Shown here piece after piece: positions 1 through 9,501 of a DNA stretch of 16,767 nt. The stretch's first letter is position 1, and each line of letters opens with the position of its first letter. Both the position numbers and the translations under genes were made by a program. The notes below the pieces were generated by a model that was not told where the DNA came from, searched no databases, and saw only the letters and a list, made by a program, of their open reading frames with translations. Origin of the DNA: Alcaligenaceae bacterium (GTDB lineage: Bacteria > Pseudomonadota > Gammaproteobacteria > Burkholderiales > Burkholderiaceae); NCBI GenBank assembly GCA_947372575.1, contig CANBUF010000004.1, forward strand, positions 1 through 16,767, read 5' to 3'.

Positions 1-1380
1 GGTGCACGACATCCCTTTGATGACAGGCATTGGGCGCAGGCAGGATTGCTTCTTAAAAGCGGTAAAAAAATACAGACCGATACGCGGAAAATTGAATCGG
101 GTTCGATCTTTCTGGCGTTGCGCGGTGAAAGTTTTGATGGGCATGATTATCTGGCCCAGGCGGCAAGTCAGGGCGCGATTGCAGCAATCGTTGCTCAAGC
201 CGATCCTTCAGTGGCGTTGCCGCAGATTGTTCTGGGCGATACACGTCAGGCATTGTTGGCGCTTGGCCAAGCTTGGCGCATGCAGTTTCAGATTCCAGTG
301 ATTGCTGTCACGGGTAGCAATGGCAAGACCACTACTAAAGAAATGATCTCGTCGATACTTGCTGTATGGCAAGGCGAGTCGCGCCGATTGGCCACGGCTG
401 GAAATTTGAATAATGAAATTGGTGTGCCACTCACGCTGTTGAGATTAGAAAATATTCATCAAGCCTCAGTTATTGAATTAGGCATGAATCATCCGGGTGA
501 AATCGCAGTGCTGGCGCATGCGGCACAACCTACGGTTGCACTTGTGAATAATGCGCAACGCGAACATCAGGAATTCATGGTGAGCGTTGAAGCTGTCGCA
601 CGTGAAAACGGTCAAGTCTTTGCTTATCTTTTGGACGATGGCGTGTGTGTGTATCCCGCTGACGATGCATTCACTGCGTTATGGGACGAGATGTCAGGAT
701 GTCATCGCAAAATTCGGTTTGGTCTGATACCAGACGCTGAGGTATGGGCGAGCGACCTTGTTTCAGATGTGTTGGGTGCTTCATTTTTATTGCACACCCC
801 GATGGGTGAGTGTGCGATGACTCTGCCTGTGCCTGGTATGCACAATGTGCGCAATGCACTCGCGGCGGCAGCTTGCGCGATTGCGGCCGGCGTACCGCTT
901 GAATATATTCAAACTGGGTTGGCAGGTTTTCAAGCGGTTTCAGGGCGTATGCAGCCGTATCGCCTGCCTGGTGGGGGCGTGATGATTAATGACGCCTACA
1001 ACGCGAATCCTGATTCCGTTCGGGTTGCCATTGATGTGCTGGCCAGTCTCGCCGGACCACGTGTGCTCTGCCTGGGAGATATGGGCGAAGTCGGTGAGAA
1101 CGGCCCAGCCATGCATCAAGAAGTTGGTACCTACGCGAGTCAGCGGGGTATTGAACACCTGTTGACACTTGGGGATGCAACCCAGGAAACGGCGCGTGCG
1201 TTTGGCGAGGGCGCGCATATCTGCGCAACGGTCGAGCAGCTTTGTGATGTGCTGGCAACGATTGAGGCAAAAAGTGTATTGATCAAAGGTTCGCGATTCA
1301 TGCGAATGGAAAGAGTTGTGCAGGATTATTTGAAGCGATTTGGTGTTGTGCCCGAGGGATTGGTGAACCATGCTGTATGA
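1..1380 (+). CDS. murF: MurE–MurF fusion ligase, C-terminal part (end of MurE plus whole MurF domain), 5' partial
   Basis: The MurF domain adds D-Ala-D-Ala to UDP-MurNAc-tripeptide in the cytoplasm, using ATP. The reading frame is open from base 1, with 459 visible residues. Visible residues 1–15 ([15 protein letters not shown]) resemble the C-terminal tail of MurE and not a MurF start. The MurF substrate domain then begins almost at once at [12 protein letters not shown]-binding TGSNGKTT lies at visible residues 104–111, ELGMNHPGE follows, then the betaproteobacterial-looking [10 protein letters not shown], and the MurF hallmark DAYNANPDS starts at residue 331. There is no in-frame ATG or GTG before the MurF domain. 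The only nearby start is a TTG at 46, which would remove part of the first domain and has no properly spaced Shine-Dalgarno. Fused MurE-MurF is known in Bordetella, so I infer that the gene begins upstream. The 3' end overlaps mraY by 11 nt. The MurF identity is certain; the fusion is likely but only its junction is visible. Confidence 0.9.
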   Translation, partial: GARHPFDDRHWAQAGLLLKSGKKIQTDTRKIESGSIFLALRGESFDGHDYLAQAASQGAIAAIVAQADPSVALPQIVLGDTRQALLALGQAWRMQFQIPVIAVTGSNGKTTTKEMISSILAVWQGESRRLATAGNLNNEIGVPLTLLRLENIHQASVIELGMNHPGEIAVLAHAAQPTVALVNNAQREHQEFMVSVEAVARENGQVFAYLLDDGVCVYPADDAFTALWDEMSGCHRKIRFGLIPDAEVWASDLVSDVLGASFLLHTPMGECAMTLPVPGMHNVRNALAAAACAIAAGVPLEYIQTGLAGFQAVSGRMQPYRLPGGGVMINDAYNANPDSVRVAIDVLASLAGPRVLCLGDMGEVGENGPAMHQEVGTYASQRGIEHLLTLGDATQETARAFGEGAHICATVEQLCDVLATIEAKSVLIKGSRFMRMERVVQDYLKRFGVVPEGLVNHAV

Positions 1381-2542
1381 ATTATTCGGTTGGTTGTCAG
1401 ACAACCATGTGCGTGGCTTCGCGGTGTTTGAATACATCACGCTGCGTGCGGTATTGGCATGCGCGACCTCATTGCTGATTGGTTTGATCGCAGGACCCTT
1501 CGTGATCCGAAAGCTGACTTCGCTGAAAATCGGTCAGGCAGTGCGCAGCTATGGCCCTGAAACGCATCTGGTTAAAACAGGTACCCCCACGATGGGCGGT
1601 GCATTGATCCTGATTTCAATTGGGATCAGTACACTGCTCTGGGCTGACTGGAGCAATCGATTTGTCTGGGTTGTTTTGCTGGTGACTTTTGGTTTCGGAT
1701 GGATTGGTTGGCGTGATGACTACAGAAAGGTTGTGCACCGCGATCCAGAAGGGATGCCTGCAAAGCAGAAGTTTTTCTGGCAAGCGTTGATTGGCTTGGT
1801 GGCATCGGTCTATCTGACATTTGCGATTTCAGCTCCCGGTACTGCCAATGTATGGCCATTGATTCAGGACTGGGTCATGAGTGGCTTTTCTCTGACCCTG
1901 CCCACACGTGCAGATCTGATCGTGCCGTTTTTCAAAAGCATCAGCTATCCACTGGGTGTGTTGGGCTTTGCTTCACTGACCTGGGTCGTGATCGTGGGGA
2001 CGAGTAATGCGGTCAATCTGACTGATGGTCTGGATGGGTTGGCCATTATGCCAACTGTGTTGGTGGGCTCTGCGTTAGGGATTTTTGCTTACGTAGTGGG
2101 ACGTGTCGACTACTCAAAATATTTATTGTTTCCTTATGTTCCAGGTGCTGGCGAACTGATGGTTTTGTGCGCAGCCCTGGCAGGTGCCGGACTGGCTTTT
2201 CTATGGTTTAACGCTTATCCCGCCCAGGTGTTCATGGGTGATGTTGGTGCACTGGCGCTGGGTGGAATGCTGGGTACGATTGCCGTGATTGTGCGCCAGG
2301 AAATTGTGCTGTTCATAATGGGTGGCGTGTTTGTAGCCGAGACACTCTCAGTCATGTTGCAGGTCGCCTGGTTCAAATACACCAAGCGCAAATATGGGCA
2401 GGGCAGGCGGATATTAAAAATGGCACCGCTGCACCATCACTTTGAGGTCGGTGGCTGGAAAGAAACACAAGTGGTTGTTCGGTTTTGGATTATCAGCATG
2501 ATGCTGGTACTGATCGGTTTGGCTTCACTCAAAATTCGATGA
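1370..2542 (+). CDS. mraY: Phospho-N-acetylmuramoyl-pentapeptide transferase MraY
   Basis: MraY is the integral membrane enzyme that transfers phospho-MurNAc-pentapeptide from UDP to undecaprenyl phosphate, giving lipid I. The protein has 390 residues, with many hydrophobic segments matching the usual ten-helix fold. Family motifs are present: GTPTMGG near the N-terminus, the catalytic Asp pair DDYRK at residues 116–117, [10 protein letters not shown] around residue 219, and the Mg-site histidines HHHFE at 355–357. It is about 30 residues longer than E. coli MraY, mainly in the loop around residues 150–190, which is common in betaproteobacteria. The ATG lies inside the end of murF (11-nt overlap), with GAGGGA at 1354–1359 as a plausible ribosome binding site. 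Its stop codon overlaps the murD start in ATGA, which suggests translational coupling. Confidence 0.97.
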   Translation: MLYELFGWLSDNHVRGFAVFEYITLRAVLACATSLLIGLIAGPFVIRKLTSLKIGQAVRSYGPETHLVKTGTPTMGGALILISIGISTLLWADWSNRFVWVVLLVTFGFGWIGWRDDYRKVVHRDPEGMPAKQKFFWQALIGLVASVYLTFAISAPGTANVWPLIQDWVMSGFSLTLPTRADLIVPFFKSISYPLGVLGFASLTWVVIVGTSNAVNLTDGLDGLAIMPTVLVGSALGIFAYVVGRVDYSKYLLFPYVPGAGELMVLCAALAGAGLAFLWFNAYPAQVFMGDVGALALGGMLGTIAVIVRQEIVLFIMGGVFVAETLSVMLQVAWFKYTKRKYGQGRRILKMAPLHHHFEVGGWKETQVVVRFWIISMMLVLIGLASLKIR

Positions 2543-4071
2543 ACGAAGAAATTGTCACCCCTCTGGCTGCGTCGCGCGTCCTGATCGTTGGATTAGGCGA
2601 GACTGGCATTGCTGCTGCGCGATGGTGCGCACGCAATGGGGTGGAGTTGCGCATCGCCGATACACGTCTTGCTCCTGCGGGTCTTGATGACCTGAAGTTC
2701 GAGCTTGCGAATGCTGTGGTCGAGTTTCATCTGGGTTGCGATACCTTTGATCCTTCATTGCTGGATGGAGTCAATCAGCTGGTGTTGAGTCCAGGACTGG
2801 CGCCAGGTTTGTCGCCTGTAAAAGAGTTGCTCGAAGATGCCGCCCGTGCGCAAGTCGAGGTCATTGGTGAAATCGAGTTGTTTGCACGCGCGCTTGAGCA
2901 ACTCAAGCTCACGCGAGATTATGCGCCGCGCGTAGTCGGTGTGACGGGCACGAACGGTAAAACGACGGTGACTGCATGGACCCGTCTCATGCTCAGTACG
3001 GCAGGCATTCATGCGCGTGTAGCTGGCAATATCAGTCCTGCGGCATTGTATGCGCTGATGGATGCGCTTGATCAGGATGCGTTGCCTGACGTCTGGGTGC
3101 TTGAGCTCTCAAGTTTTCAACTTGAGACTACGTCCAGCCTGCACATGCAAGCTGCAGTAGTCTTGAATGTGACGCAAGACCATCTTGACTGGCATGGCAA
3201 CATGCAGGCGTATGCCGCGGCTAAAGCACGCATCTTTCAGATGTCAGACTTATGTCTGGTCAATCGCGATGATGCGATCGTCCTGGCAATGATTGGCAGT
3301 CTTGATGAGATGAAGATCAGAAGTTTTGGTCGCGATCAACCGATGCTCTCGGGCGATGTTGGCTTGCAAACCAGTCACGATGTCAGTTGGCTGATGACCT
3401 CAGAGCCCACTGCGTTCGATGATGACGTCGCACCAACCTCTCGACGTAAAAAAGGCGCGCCTGCACCTGTACGTCAACCCGGCCGAACGGTCAGGTTGAT
3501 GCCGGTCGATGCACTGTCCATTCGTGGCTTGCATAATGCTTTGAATTGTCAGGCGGCGATGTTGTTGGCGCGAGCAGCCGGTGCGAACTGGTCGCCGATG
3601 CTGCGTGCTGCGCATGATTATGCGGGTGAGCCCCACAGGATGTCCTTTGTCCGTTCAGTACGCAGCGTTGATTTTTATAACGATAGTAAAGGCACCAACG
3701 TTGGTGCAACGGTGTCTGGACTCGAAGGCTTGGGTCGTCGCTCGATTCTGATTGCCGGTGGGGTGGGCAAGGGGCAGGATTTTTCTCCGCTGGTCCCGGT
3801 TGTGTCGCAGCACGTCAAAGCTGTCATTCTGATTGGTCAAGATGCGCCGATCCTGCTGGATACACTGGCCGTGACTGCTGTGCCTTGCTTGCTCGCGCAT
3901 GATATGCCACAAGCAGTAGCAATGGCCTTTGCTCAGTCGACTGAAGGCGATGCAATCGTCTTGTCTCCGGCGTGTGCAAGCATGGATATGTTTCGCAACT
4001 ATCCGCATCGTGGGCAAGTATTTATTGATGCCGTCAATGACCTTGCCCTGGATCAAGGGGAGGTGGCATGA
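2539..4071 (+). CDS. murD: UDP-N-acetylmuramoylalanine–D-glutamate ligase MurD
   Basis: MurD adds D-glutamate to UDP-MurNAc-L-Ala in the cytoplasm. The protein has 510 residues with the three Mur-ligase domains: an N-terminal Rossmann-like UDP-binding domain ([10 protein letters not shown]), the ATPase domain with VTGTNGKTT at 135–143, SSFQLE and [15 protein letters not shown] with His332, and a C-terminal glutamate domain with [19 protein letters not shown] and [11 protein letters not shown]. It is some 70 residues longer than E. coli MurD. About 30 of these form a basic, Pro/Arg/Lys-rich insertion at residues 290–319. I chose the ATG at 2539 over an in-frame start at 2485 because it forms the ATGA junction with mraY and leads directly into the Rossmann domain. 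No Shine-Dalgarno is visible ahead of it, so translation probably depends on coupling to mraY. The 3' end overlaps ftsW by 4 nt. Confidence 0.96.
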   Translation: MNEEIVTPLAASRVLIVGLGETGIAAARWCARNGVELRIADTRLAPAGLDDLKFELANAVVEFHLGCDTFDPSLLDGVNQLVLSPGLAPGLSPVKELLEDAARAQVEVIGEIELFARALEQLKLTRDYAPRVVGVTGTNGKTTVTAWTRLMLSTAGIHARVAGNISPAALYALMDALDQDALPDVWVLELSSFQLETTSSLHMQAAVVLNVTQDHLDWHGNMQAYAAAKARIFQMSDLCLVNRDDAIVLAMIGSLDEMKIRSFGRDQPMLSGDVGLQTSHDVSWLMTSEPTAFDDDVAPTSRRKKGAPAPVRQPGRTVRLMPVDALSIRGLHNALNCQAAMLLARAAGANWSPMLRAAHDYAGEPHRMSFVRSVRSVDFYNDSKGTNVGATVSGLEGLGRRSILIAGGVGKGQDFSPLVPVVSQHVKAVILIGQDAPILLDTLAVTAVPCLLAHDMPQAVAMAFAQSTEGDAIVLSPACASMDMFRNYPHRGQVFIDAVNDLALDQGEVA

Positions 4072-5261
4072 GTCTATTTGCCGACCTCACCAATAGCGTG
4101 AATGCAGTGCGTCCTGGACGCACAACGATGCGTAACTATGATTTGCCTCTGGTCGTGGCCTCAACAATTTTGGTCGCTATGGGCATGCTGATGGTCTATT
4201 CCGCATCGATTGCCCTTGTGGATGGACCTCGTTATGCGAACTTCGGCCGTTATTATTTCGTGATTCGGCAGGGCTTGTTTGTCACGGCAGGACTCTTTGT
4301 CGCGACCTTTGTGCTGACCGTACCAGTCTCTTCATGGCAGAAAGTCAGTTTTTGGTTGTTTGTGATTGCAGCTGTTTTATTGCTGATTGTGCTGATTCCT
4401 GGAGTGGGTCGGCGGGTGAATCATGCCGTACGCTGGCTACCACTTGGACCTATCAATTTTCAACCGTCTGAGTTGATGAAGCTTGCGGCGGTGCTGTTTG
4501 CGGCCGACTATACGATTCGCAAGCAGGATCATATGGATAGTTTTATTCGTGGCTTTTTGCCGATGGCATTTGCGATGGCAATTGTTGCGGCCTTGCTACT
4601 CAAAGAGCCTGATCTTGGTGCCCTGATGGTGGTTGTTGCGATCTCAATGGGAATCCTGTTTCTGGGTGGTATCAATGCCCGGATCTTCTCGGGGCTCGCG
4701 GCCGTATTGCTTGCGACTTTTTCGATGGTGATCTGGTTTTCGCCATGGCGACGGGACCGTTTGTTTGCTTATCTAGACCCCTGGAATCCAGATAACGCCT
4801 TAACGAGCGCCTACCAGTTATCCCACTCACTGATGGCAATTGGACGCGGGCAGTGGCTCGGCGTCGGATTGGGTTCGAGTGTTGAAAAATTACACTACCT
4901 GCCTGAAGCACACACCGACTTTATTATGGCCGTAATCGGCGAAGAGCTGGGTTTTGCTGGTGTGATGCTGATGATCATCCTGTTTGGCATCGTCGTGCAG
5001 CGCTGTTTTGAAATTGGTCGCCAGGCGATTGCGATGGAGCGTGTGTTTGGCGGTCTGCTTGCACAAGGTGTTGGCATCTGGTTTGGCGTGCAGGCATTTA
5101 TCAATATGGGTGTGTGCCTCGGCCTCTTACCGACAAAAGGTCTGACCTTGCCGCTCGTGAGCTATGGCGGCTCCGGTATTGTGATGAATCTCTGGGCCCT
5201 GGCAATGGTTGTGCGTGTTGACTACGAAAGCCGCAACCTGATGAGAGGAGGACGGGCATGA
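4068..5261 (+). CDS. ftsW: Septal peptidoglycan glycosyltransferase FtsW
   Basis: FtsW is the SEDS-family polytopic inner-membrane protein that polymerises lipid II at the division septum with its partner class B PBP (FtsI, expected upstream of the window). The 397-residue protein is hydrophobic, with about ten predicted helices after a short cytoplasmic N-terminus. SEDS signatures include the YSASIAL segment early on, [34 protein letters not shown] and, near the C-terminus, [20 protein letters not shown] call it FtsW and not RodA from its place between murD and murG in the dcw order. The ATG overlaps the murD stop (ATGA), with a strong AGGGGAGG at 4056–4063, and the stop overlaps the murG start in the same way. 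Confidence 0.96.
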   Translation: MSLFADLTNSVNAVRPGRTTMRNYDLPLVVASTILVAMGMLMVYSASIALVDGPRYANFGRYYFVIRQGLFVTAGLFVATFVLTVPVSSWQKVSFWLFVIAAVLLLIVLIPGVGRRVNHAVRWLPLGPINFQPSELMKLAAVLFAADYTIRKQDHMDSFIRGFLPMAFAMAIVAALLLKEPDLGALMVVVAISMGILFLGGINARIFSGLAAVLLATFSMVIWFSPWRRDRLFAYLDPWNPDNALTSAYQLSHSLMAIGRGQWLGVGLGSSVEKLHYLPEAHTDFIMAVIGEELGFAGVMLMIILFGIVVQRCFEIGRQAIAMERVFGGLLAQGVGIWFGVQAFINMGVCLGLLPTKGLTLPLVSYGGSGIVMNLWALAMVVRVDYESRNLMRGGRA

Positions 5262-6334
5262 GCCACGCACCAGTTCTTCTGATTATGGCGGGTGGCACAG
5301 GTGGGCATATCATGCCAGGCTTGGCCGTGGCAGATGTGCTCAAAGCTCGGGGGTGGAATATTCAGTGGCTTGGCAATCCAGACAAAATGGAAGGAAGGCT
5401 CGTTCCTGCGAGAGGATATCCGTTGGTTCCACTGCGCTTTGCTGGTGTGCGGGGCAAGGGCTTGTTATCTAAGCTCAAGTCTCCCTTCAGGTTGCTAGGC
5501 GCAATGGTTCAGGCCTGGAAGCAATTTGCACGAATTAGACCTGATGTTGTCCTGGGCATGGGCGGCTATGTTGCGTTTCCCGGCGGTGTTGTGGCGTCAC
5601 TTCGCTCCAATCCACTGGTCTTACATGAACAGAATGCAATTGCTGGAATGACAAATCGTTGGTTGGCCAAGATTGCACAACGCGTGTTGACTGGATTTCC
5701 GCAGGTCTTGTCGGGAGCCGAAGTCGTGGGCAATCCCGTACGCCAGGAGGTGGCAATGTTGCCTGATCCCGCAGTACGGTACGCGCAACGCAGTGGCCCA
5801 CTTCGTGTGCTGGTCGTGGGGGGGAGTCTGGGCGCGTCAGCCTTGAACACAATATTGCCAAAAGCATTGGGACAAATACCCGCGGGACAGCGTCCAAATG
5901 TGACGCATCAGGCAGGTATTGAGCATCTAGAAAAATTAATACATTCCTATCAGCATGCGCAGGTTCAGGCTCAGTGTGTTGCGTTCATTGATGATATGGC
6001 CGACGCACTCGGTCAGGCTGACTTGCTGATTTGCCGCGCGGGCGCTATGACCGTTGCCGAAGTTGCCTCCGCAGGTGTCGCTGCGTTGTTTGTACCCTTT
6101 CCTGCTGCCGTCGATGATCATCAGTCCGCTAATGCGCGCTTCTTGAGTCATGATTCAGCGGCGTGGCTTCAGCAACAGCGCGACCTGTCGCCCGAATGGC
6201 TGGCGCAGTGGCTTGGCGCGCGCACGCGCGATGAGCTGTGCGCCGTAGCGCTGCGTGCCAGAGCGCATGCAAAACCGAACTCCGCAGTGCGTATTGCTGA
6301 TATTTGTGAAGAACTGGCTGGGGTAGGCGTATGA
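5258..6334 (+). CDS. murG: UDP-GlcNAc–undecaprenyl-PP-MurNAc-pentapeptide GlcNAc transferase MurG
   Basis: MurG is a peripheral membrane GT-B glycosyltransferase that converts lipid I to lipid II on the cytoplasmic face. The 358-residue length is normal. The N-terminal glycine loop [10 protein letters not shown] is at residues 10–19, [11 protein letters not shown] is the second acceptor-side loop, HEQNAIAG follows, and the C-terminal UDP-GlcNAc domain has [12 protein letters not shown] and the signature [11 protein letters not shown] followed by [11 protein letters not shown]. The ribosome binding site AGAGGAGG at 5244–5251 sits 6 nt before the ATG and is one of the best in the operon, although it lies inside ftsW. 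Both ends form ATGA overlaps (with ftsW and murC). In Bordetella pertussis MurG has been described as a scaffold for cytoplasmic Mur enzymes including the fused MurE-MurF, which fits this gene set. Confidence 0.97.
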   Translation: MSHAPVLLIMAGGTGGHIMPGLAVADVLKARGWNIQWLGNPDKMEGRLVPARGYPLVPLRFAGVRGKGLLSKLKSPFRLLGAMVQAWKQFARIRPDVVLGMGGYVAFPGGVVASLRSNPLVLHEQNAIAGMTNRWLAKIAQRVLTGFPQVLSGAEVVGNPVRQEVAMLPDPAVRYAQRSGPLRVLVVGGSLGASALNTILPKALGQIPAGQRPNVTHQAGIEHLEKLIHSYQHAQVQAQCVAFIDDMADALGQADLLICRAGAMTVAEVASAGVAALFVPFPAAVDDHQSANARFLSHDSAAWLQQQRDLSPEWLAQWLGARTRDELCAVALRARAHAKPNSAVRIADICEELAGVGV

Positions 6335-7728
6335 AGCACCGTATTGAACATATTCATTTTGTCGGAATCGGCGGCTCAGGAATGAGCGGCATTGCCGAAG
6401 TGCTTTTGAATCTTGGCTACCAGATTTCGGGTTCCGACCTGGCTGAGTCGGCCGTGACCCAACGACTCGCGTCTCTGGGCGCTAAAATTTCTGTTGGACA
6501 CGGCGCCGAGAATGTTCAGGGCGCACATGCCATCGTGACCTCGACCGCTGTGGCCAATAACAATCCAGAAGTGATCGCTGCCCGTCATGCGCACATTCCG
6601 GTCGTGCCACGCGCCGTGATGCTGGCAGAACTGATGCGACTCAAACGCGGTATTGCCGTGGCGGGGACGCACGGTAAAACTACAACGACGAGTCTGGTGG
6701 CGAGCGTGCTGGCCGCAGGAGGACTCGATCCAACGTTTGTGATCGGTGGACGGTTGAATTCGGCAGGTGCCAATGCTCGTCTGGGGCAGGGTGACTATAT
6801 TGTGGTCGAGGCTGATGAGTCGGACGCATCGTTCTTGAATCTATTGCCTGTGATGGCCATCATTACCAATATCGATGCTGATCATATGGATACTTATGGT
6901 CATGATGTCGCCAAGCTCAAGGGAGCATTTGTTGAGTTCACGCAACGCCTGCCCTTTTATGGCAGTGCCATTCTATGTGCCGACGATGCAAATGTTCGCG
7001 AGATCATGCCTTTTATGTCCAGGCCAATTACGACATACGGTTTAAGTGATGATGCGCAAATCTCAGCCAGAAATGTCAGGGCTGAAGGTACGCGTATGTA
7101 TTTTGAAGTGCGTCGCAAAACCCGCAATGAAGTGCTCCCCACGTTGACGGTTGAGCTCAATCTGCCTGGACTGCATAATGTTTTAAATGCCTTAGCTGCG
7201 ATTGCTGTGGCGACTGAGCTGGGTGTGGCAGATGCGGCGATTTGTGAAGCGCTCGCAGGTTTTCGTGGTGTCGGACGACGCTTTACGCAGGTCGGAGACT
7301 TCCCCACGAAGGACGGTGGAACATTTACTGTGATTGATGACTATGGGCATCATCCGGTTGAAATGGCTGCGACTCTAGCTGCTGCCAGAGGTGCCTGGCC
7401 AAATCGCAGAATTGTGCTGGCGTTTCAGCCACACCGTTACACACGTACACGTGATTGCTTTGAAGATTTTGTACAGGTTCTGAGTCGAGCCGACGCAGTA
7501 CTGCTGACGGAAGTCTATGCAGCAGGTGAACCTGCTCTGGTGGCTGCCGATGGTCGAGCCCTGGCGCGTGGCGTACGGGTCGCAGGCAAGGTAGAACCTT
7601 TGTTTGTAGAAGATGTTGCCAATATGCCTGAGGAAATCATGAATTTTGCTGTGGCGGGCGACGTAGTCATTGTGATGGGCGCTGGCTCCATCAGTAAAGT
7701 CCCTGGACAGTTAGGAGCTCCAGTATGA
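6331..7728 (+). CDS. murC: UDP-N-acetylmuramate–L-alanine ligase MurC
   Basis: MurC attaches L-alanine to UDP-MurNAc, the first of the four amino-acid ligations, in the cytoplasm. The 465-residue protein has the classic Mur-ligase layout: UDP-binding [17 protein letters not shown] near the N-terminus, ATP-binding [11 protein letters not shown] around Lys116, [10 protein letters not shown], the metal/ATP segment [23 protein letters not shown], and a C-terminal alanine-binding domain with [10 protein letters not shown] and FQPHRYTRT. Length and motifs are intact. It starts at the ATGA overlap with murG, where only a weak G-run precedes the ATG, and ends in an ATGA overlap with ddl, so it is probably translated by coupling. 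A TTGAAC or GTG start elsewhere is not needed, since the ATG leads directly into the first motif. Confidence 0.97.
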   Translation: MKHRIEHIHFVGIGGSGMSGIAEVLLNLGYQISGSDLAESAVTQRLASLGAKISVGHGAENVQGAHAIVTSTAVANNNPEVIAARHAHIPVVPRAVMLAELMRLKRGIAVAGTHGKTTTTSLVASVLAAGGLDPTFVIGGRLNSAGANARLGQGDYIVVEADESDASFLNLLPVMAIITNIDADHMDTYGHDVAKLKGAFVEFTQRLPFYGSAILCADDANVREIMPFMSRPITTYGLSDDAQISARNVRAEGTRMYFEVRRKTRNEVLPTLTVELNLPGLHNVLNALAAIAVATELGVADAAICEALAGFRGVGRRFTQVGDFPTKDGGTFTVIDDYGHHPVEMAATLAAARGAWPNRRIVLAFQPHRYTRTRDCFEDFVQVLSRADAVLLTEVYAAGEPALVAADGRALARGVRVAGKVEPLFVEDVANMPEEIMNFAVAGDVVIVMGAGSISKVPGQLGAPV

Positions 7729-8678
7729 AGTCATCATTTGGTAGAGTGGGTGTGCTCTATGGCGGCAAGTCGGCCGAACGCGAAGTCTCGCTGATGTCTG
7801 GTGCGGGCGTACATGAGGCGCTGTGTAGTCGCGGCGTGGATGCGCACCTGTTTGATACAGGTCTGAAAAGCCTTGCGGAGTTGGCAGCAGAAAAGTTTGA
7901 TCGCGTATTCATTGCCTTGCACGGACGGTATGGCGAGGATGGCACGCTGCAAGGCGCGCTTGAACTGTTGGGTATTCCTTACACCGGCAGTGGTCCGATG
8001 GCCTCGAGCCTGGCCATGGATAAAGTCATGACCAAACGTGTCTGGCTGGAAGCGGGGCTACCAACTCCAGGTTATGTCGCATTGAACGATCAGTCTGAGC
8101 TGGACGCTGCCGTGGCCAAGCTTGGCTTGCCAGTGATTATGAAGCCGCCGCTCGAAGGCTCGACACTGGGCATCCTGAAGGCTGAAAAACAGAACGAAGT
8201 ACTTGGGGCATATCTGGAGGCAGCCAAGTTTGATGAGGTCGTACTGGCTGAGCAATTTATCAGAGGGCGCGAACTCACGGTGGCGATTCTGGGAGCGGGC
8301 AAGACTGCACACGCCCTGCCGGTGATCGAAATCGTTGCGCCACAAGGAAATTACGATTACGAACACAAGTACTTTTCAGATGACACGCAGTATCTTTGCC
8401 CTGCGCCGCTTTCAGTGGAGCTTGCTCGAACGGTAGCCGAGATGTGTGTGCGTGCTTATCAGGCGCTGGGCTGTGAAGGCTGGGGACGCGCCGATGTCAT
8501 GCTGGACGCGCAGGGTCGAGCATGGTTGCTCGAAATGAATACGTCGCCTGGAATGACCGGCCACTCGCTTGTCCCAATGGCGGCTAAGTCAGTTGGAATG
8601 AGTTATCCCGATTTGTGTATGCACATTCTTTCGGATGCGCGGTGCAAGGTCGGACAGCACAACGTTAAAACAAGTTAA
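7725..8678 (+). CDS. ddlB: D-alanine–D-alanine ligase (DdlB type)
   Basis: This ATP-grasp enzyme joins two D-alanines to make the dipeptide used by MurF. The 317-residue protein shows [10 protein letters not shown] at the N-terminus (the conserved Glu that helps bind the first D-Ala), [27 protein letters not shown], the lid/Ser motif PPLEGSTLG with Ser146, the omega-loop [14 protein letters not shown] with Tyr216, and the metal-binding end [12 protein letters not shown]. The Glu-Ser-Tyr triad with Tyr in the omega-loop is the pattern of D-Ala-D-Ala ligases, not of D-Ala-D-Lac enzymes. It starts in an ATGA overlap with murC, with AGGAG at 7713–7717 and good spacing. It ends 12 nt before ftsQ, breaking the run of overlaps at the boundary between precursor synthesis and divisome genes. 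Confidence 0.96.
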   Translation: MKSSFGRVGVLYGGKSAEREVSLMSGAGVHEALCSRGVDAHLFDTGLKSLAELAAEKFDRVFIALHGRYGEDGTLQGALELLGIPYTGSGPMASSLAMDKVMTKRVWLEAGLPTPGYVALNDQSELDAAVAKLGLPVIMKPPLEGSTLGILKAEKQNEVLGAYLEAAKFDEVVLAEQFIRGRELTVAILGAGKTAHALPVIEIVAPQGNYDYEHKYFSDDTQYLCPAPLSVELARTVAEMCVRAYQALGCEGWGRADVMLDAQGRAWLLEMNTSPGMTGHSLVPMAAKSVGMSYPDLCMHILSDARCKVGQHNVKTS

Positions 8679-8680
8679 CC

Positions 8681-8684
8681 GGAG
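8681..8684 (+). promoter_or_regulatory. Ribosome binding site fixing the ftsQ GTG start
   Basis: GGAG lies 6 nt before the GTG at 8691. A second GTG in another frame begins at 8693 (sequence gtgtgg), but only the 8691 frame gives an FtsQ protein, so this site serves 8691. Confidence 0.6.
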
Positions 8685-8690
8685 CTATTT

Positions 8691-9497
8691 GTGTGGAACG
8701 AAGCCCGTACGATCAATCGTCTTGCCAACACCCTCGCGGTGCTGGCAGTGCTGGCTATGCTGGCAGGCGGGGTCTATTGGCTGATTCAACGACCATTCTT
8801 TACGTTGCGCACAGTAGAAATCGAGGCGGCACCGAATACAGCATTGCGGTATGTGTCGCCGGAGACCATTCGAGTGGCGATTGCGGGCAAGTTATCAGGC
8901 AATTTTTTCACGATGAAACTTGCCGATGCACAGACGGTCTTTTCCGAGGCGCCTTGGGTACGCAACGCTACGGTACGCAGGATCTGGCCCAATGCCATAC
9001 GTGTCACGATCGAGGAGCAGCAGCCCTTCGCGGTCTGGAACGAAAATCAGATGATCAATACCTGGGGGCAGGTTTTTACAGCCAACCAGGGCGAACTGGA
9101 CGACGACGCGTCGCTTCCTCAGTTCGAGGGACCGGAAGGCGCAGAGAACCTCGTCGTGCAGCGTTTCGCCGAACTGGCGCGCTGGTTTGCTCCGCTCGAT
9201 GTGAGCGTGCGCAGTCTGGAACTGAGCGAACGCTATGCTTGGCAGGTCACCTTGTCCAATGGGATGACGCTCGCCCTGGGCCGCGATCCTGGTGCCGATG
9301 CCCCGGATTTGCAGGTCGGTATTCCTGGCGCACTTCCTTTCGCAGCACGTATTCAGCGGTTTGTCCAAGCCTGGCCGGTGGTGAATCAACGGATCGGCGG
9401 CCGTGCGGTCACGCACGCCGATCTGCGCTACCCAACAGGCTTTGCATTGACGCTTGCTGCATTACCCGAACCAACTCAACCCAAAAAGAAACGATAA
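8691..9497 (+). CDS. ftsQ: Cell division protein FtsQ
   Basis: FtsQ is a bitopic inner-membrane divisome protein that, with FtsB and FtsL, links early and late division proteins. The 268-residue protein has a short cytoplasmic N-terminus, one transmembrane helix at about residues 14–33 (rich in Leu/Ala/Val), a POTRA domain at about 38–107 (starting FFTLRTVEIEA and including APWVRNATVRRIWP) and a beta domain containing QQPFAVWNE and LSNGMTLALGR. It uses a GTG start, chosen because no ATG lies before the transmembrane helix and because GGAG is well placed. It lies 12 nt after ddl and 4 nt before ftsA. Its sequence is less conserved than its neighbours, as is usual for FtsQ, but topology and position agree. 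Confidence 0.94.
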   Translation: MWNEARTINRLANTLAVLAVLAMLAGGVYWLIQRPFFTLRTVEIEAAPNTALRYVSPETIRVAIAGKLSGNFFTMKLADAQTVFSEAPWVRNATVRRIWPNAIRVTIEEQQPFAVWNENQMINTWGQVFTANQGELDDDASLPQFEGPEGAENLVVQRFAELARWFAPLDVSVRSLELSERYAWQVTLSNGMTLALGRDPGADAPDLQVGIPGALPFAARIQRFVQAWPVVNQRIGGRAVTHADLRYPTGFALTLAALPEPTQPKKKR

Positions 9498-9501
9498 CGC
9501 C

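Noticed and set aside
46..48. TTG as a separate MurF start
   Set aside because: It has no properly spaced Shine-Dalgarno, it would cut into the first MurF domain, and the frame continues open to the window edge with MurE-like residues.
2485..2538. Upstream in-frame start for murD
   Set aside because: It would lie inside mraY and add 18 residues not typical of MurD. The ATG at 2539 forms the same ATGA junction used throughout the operon.
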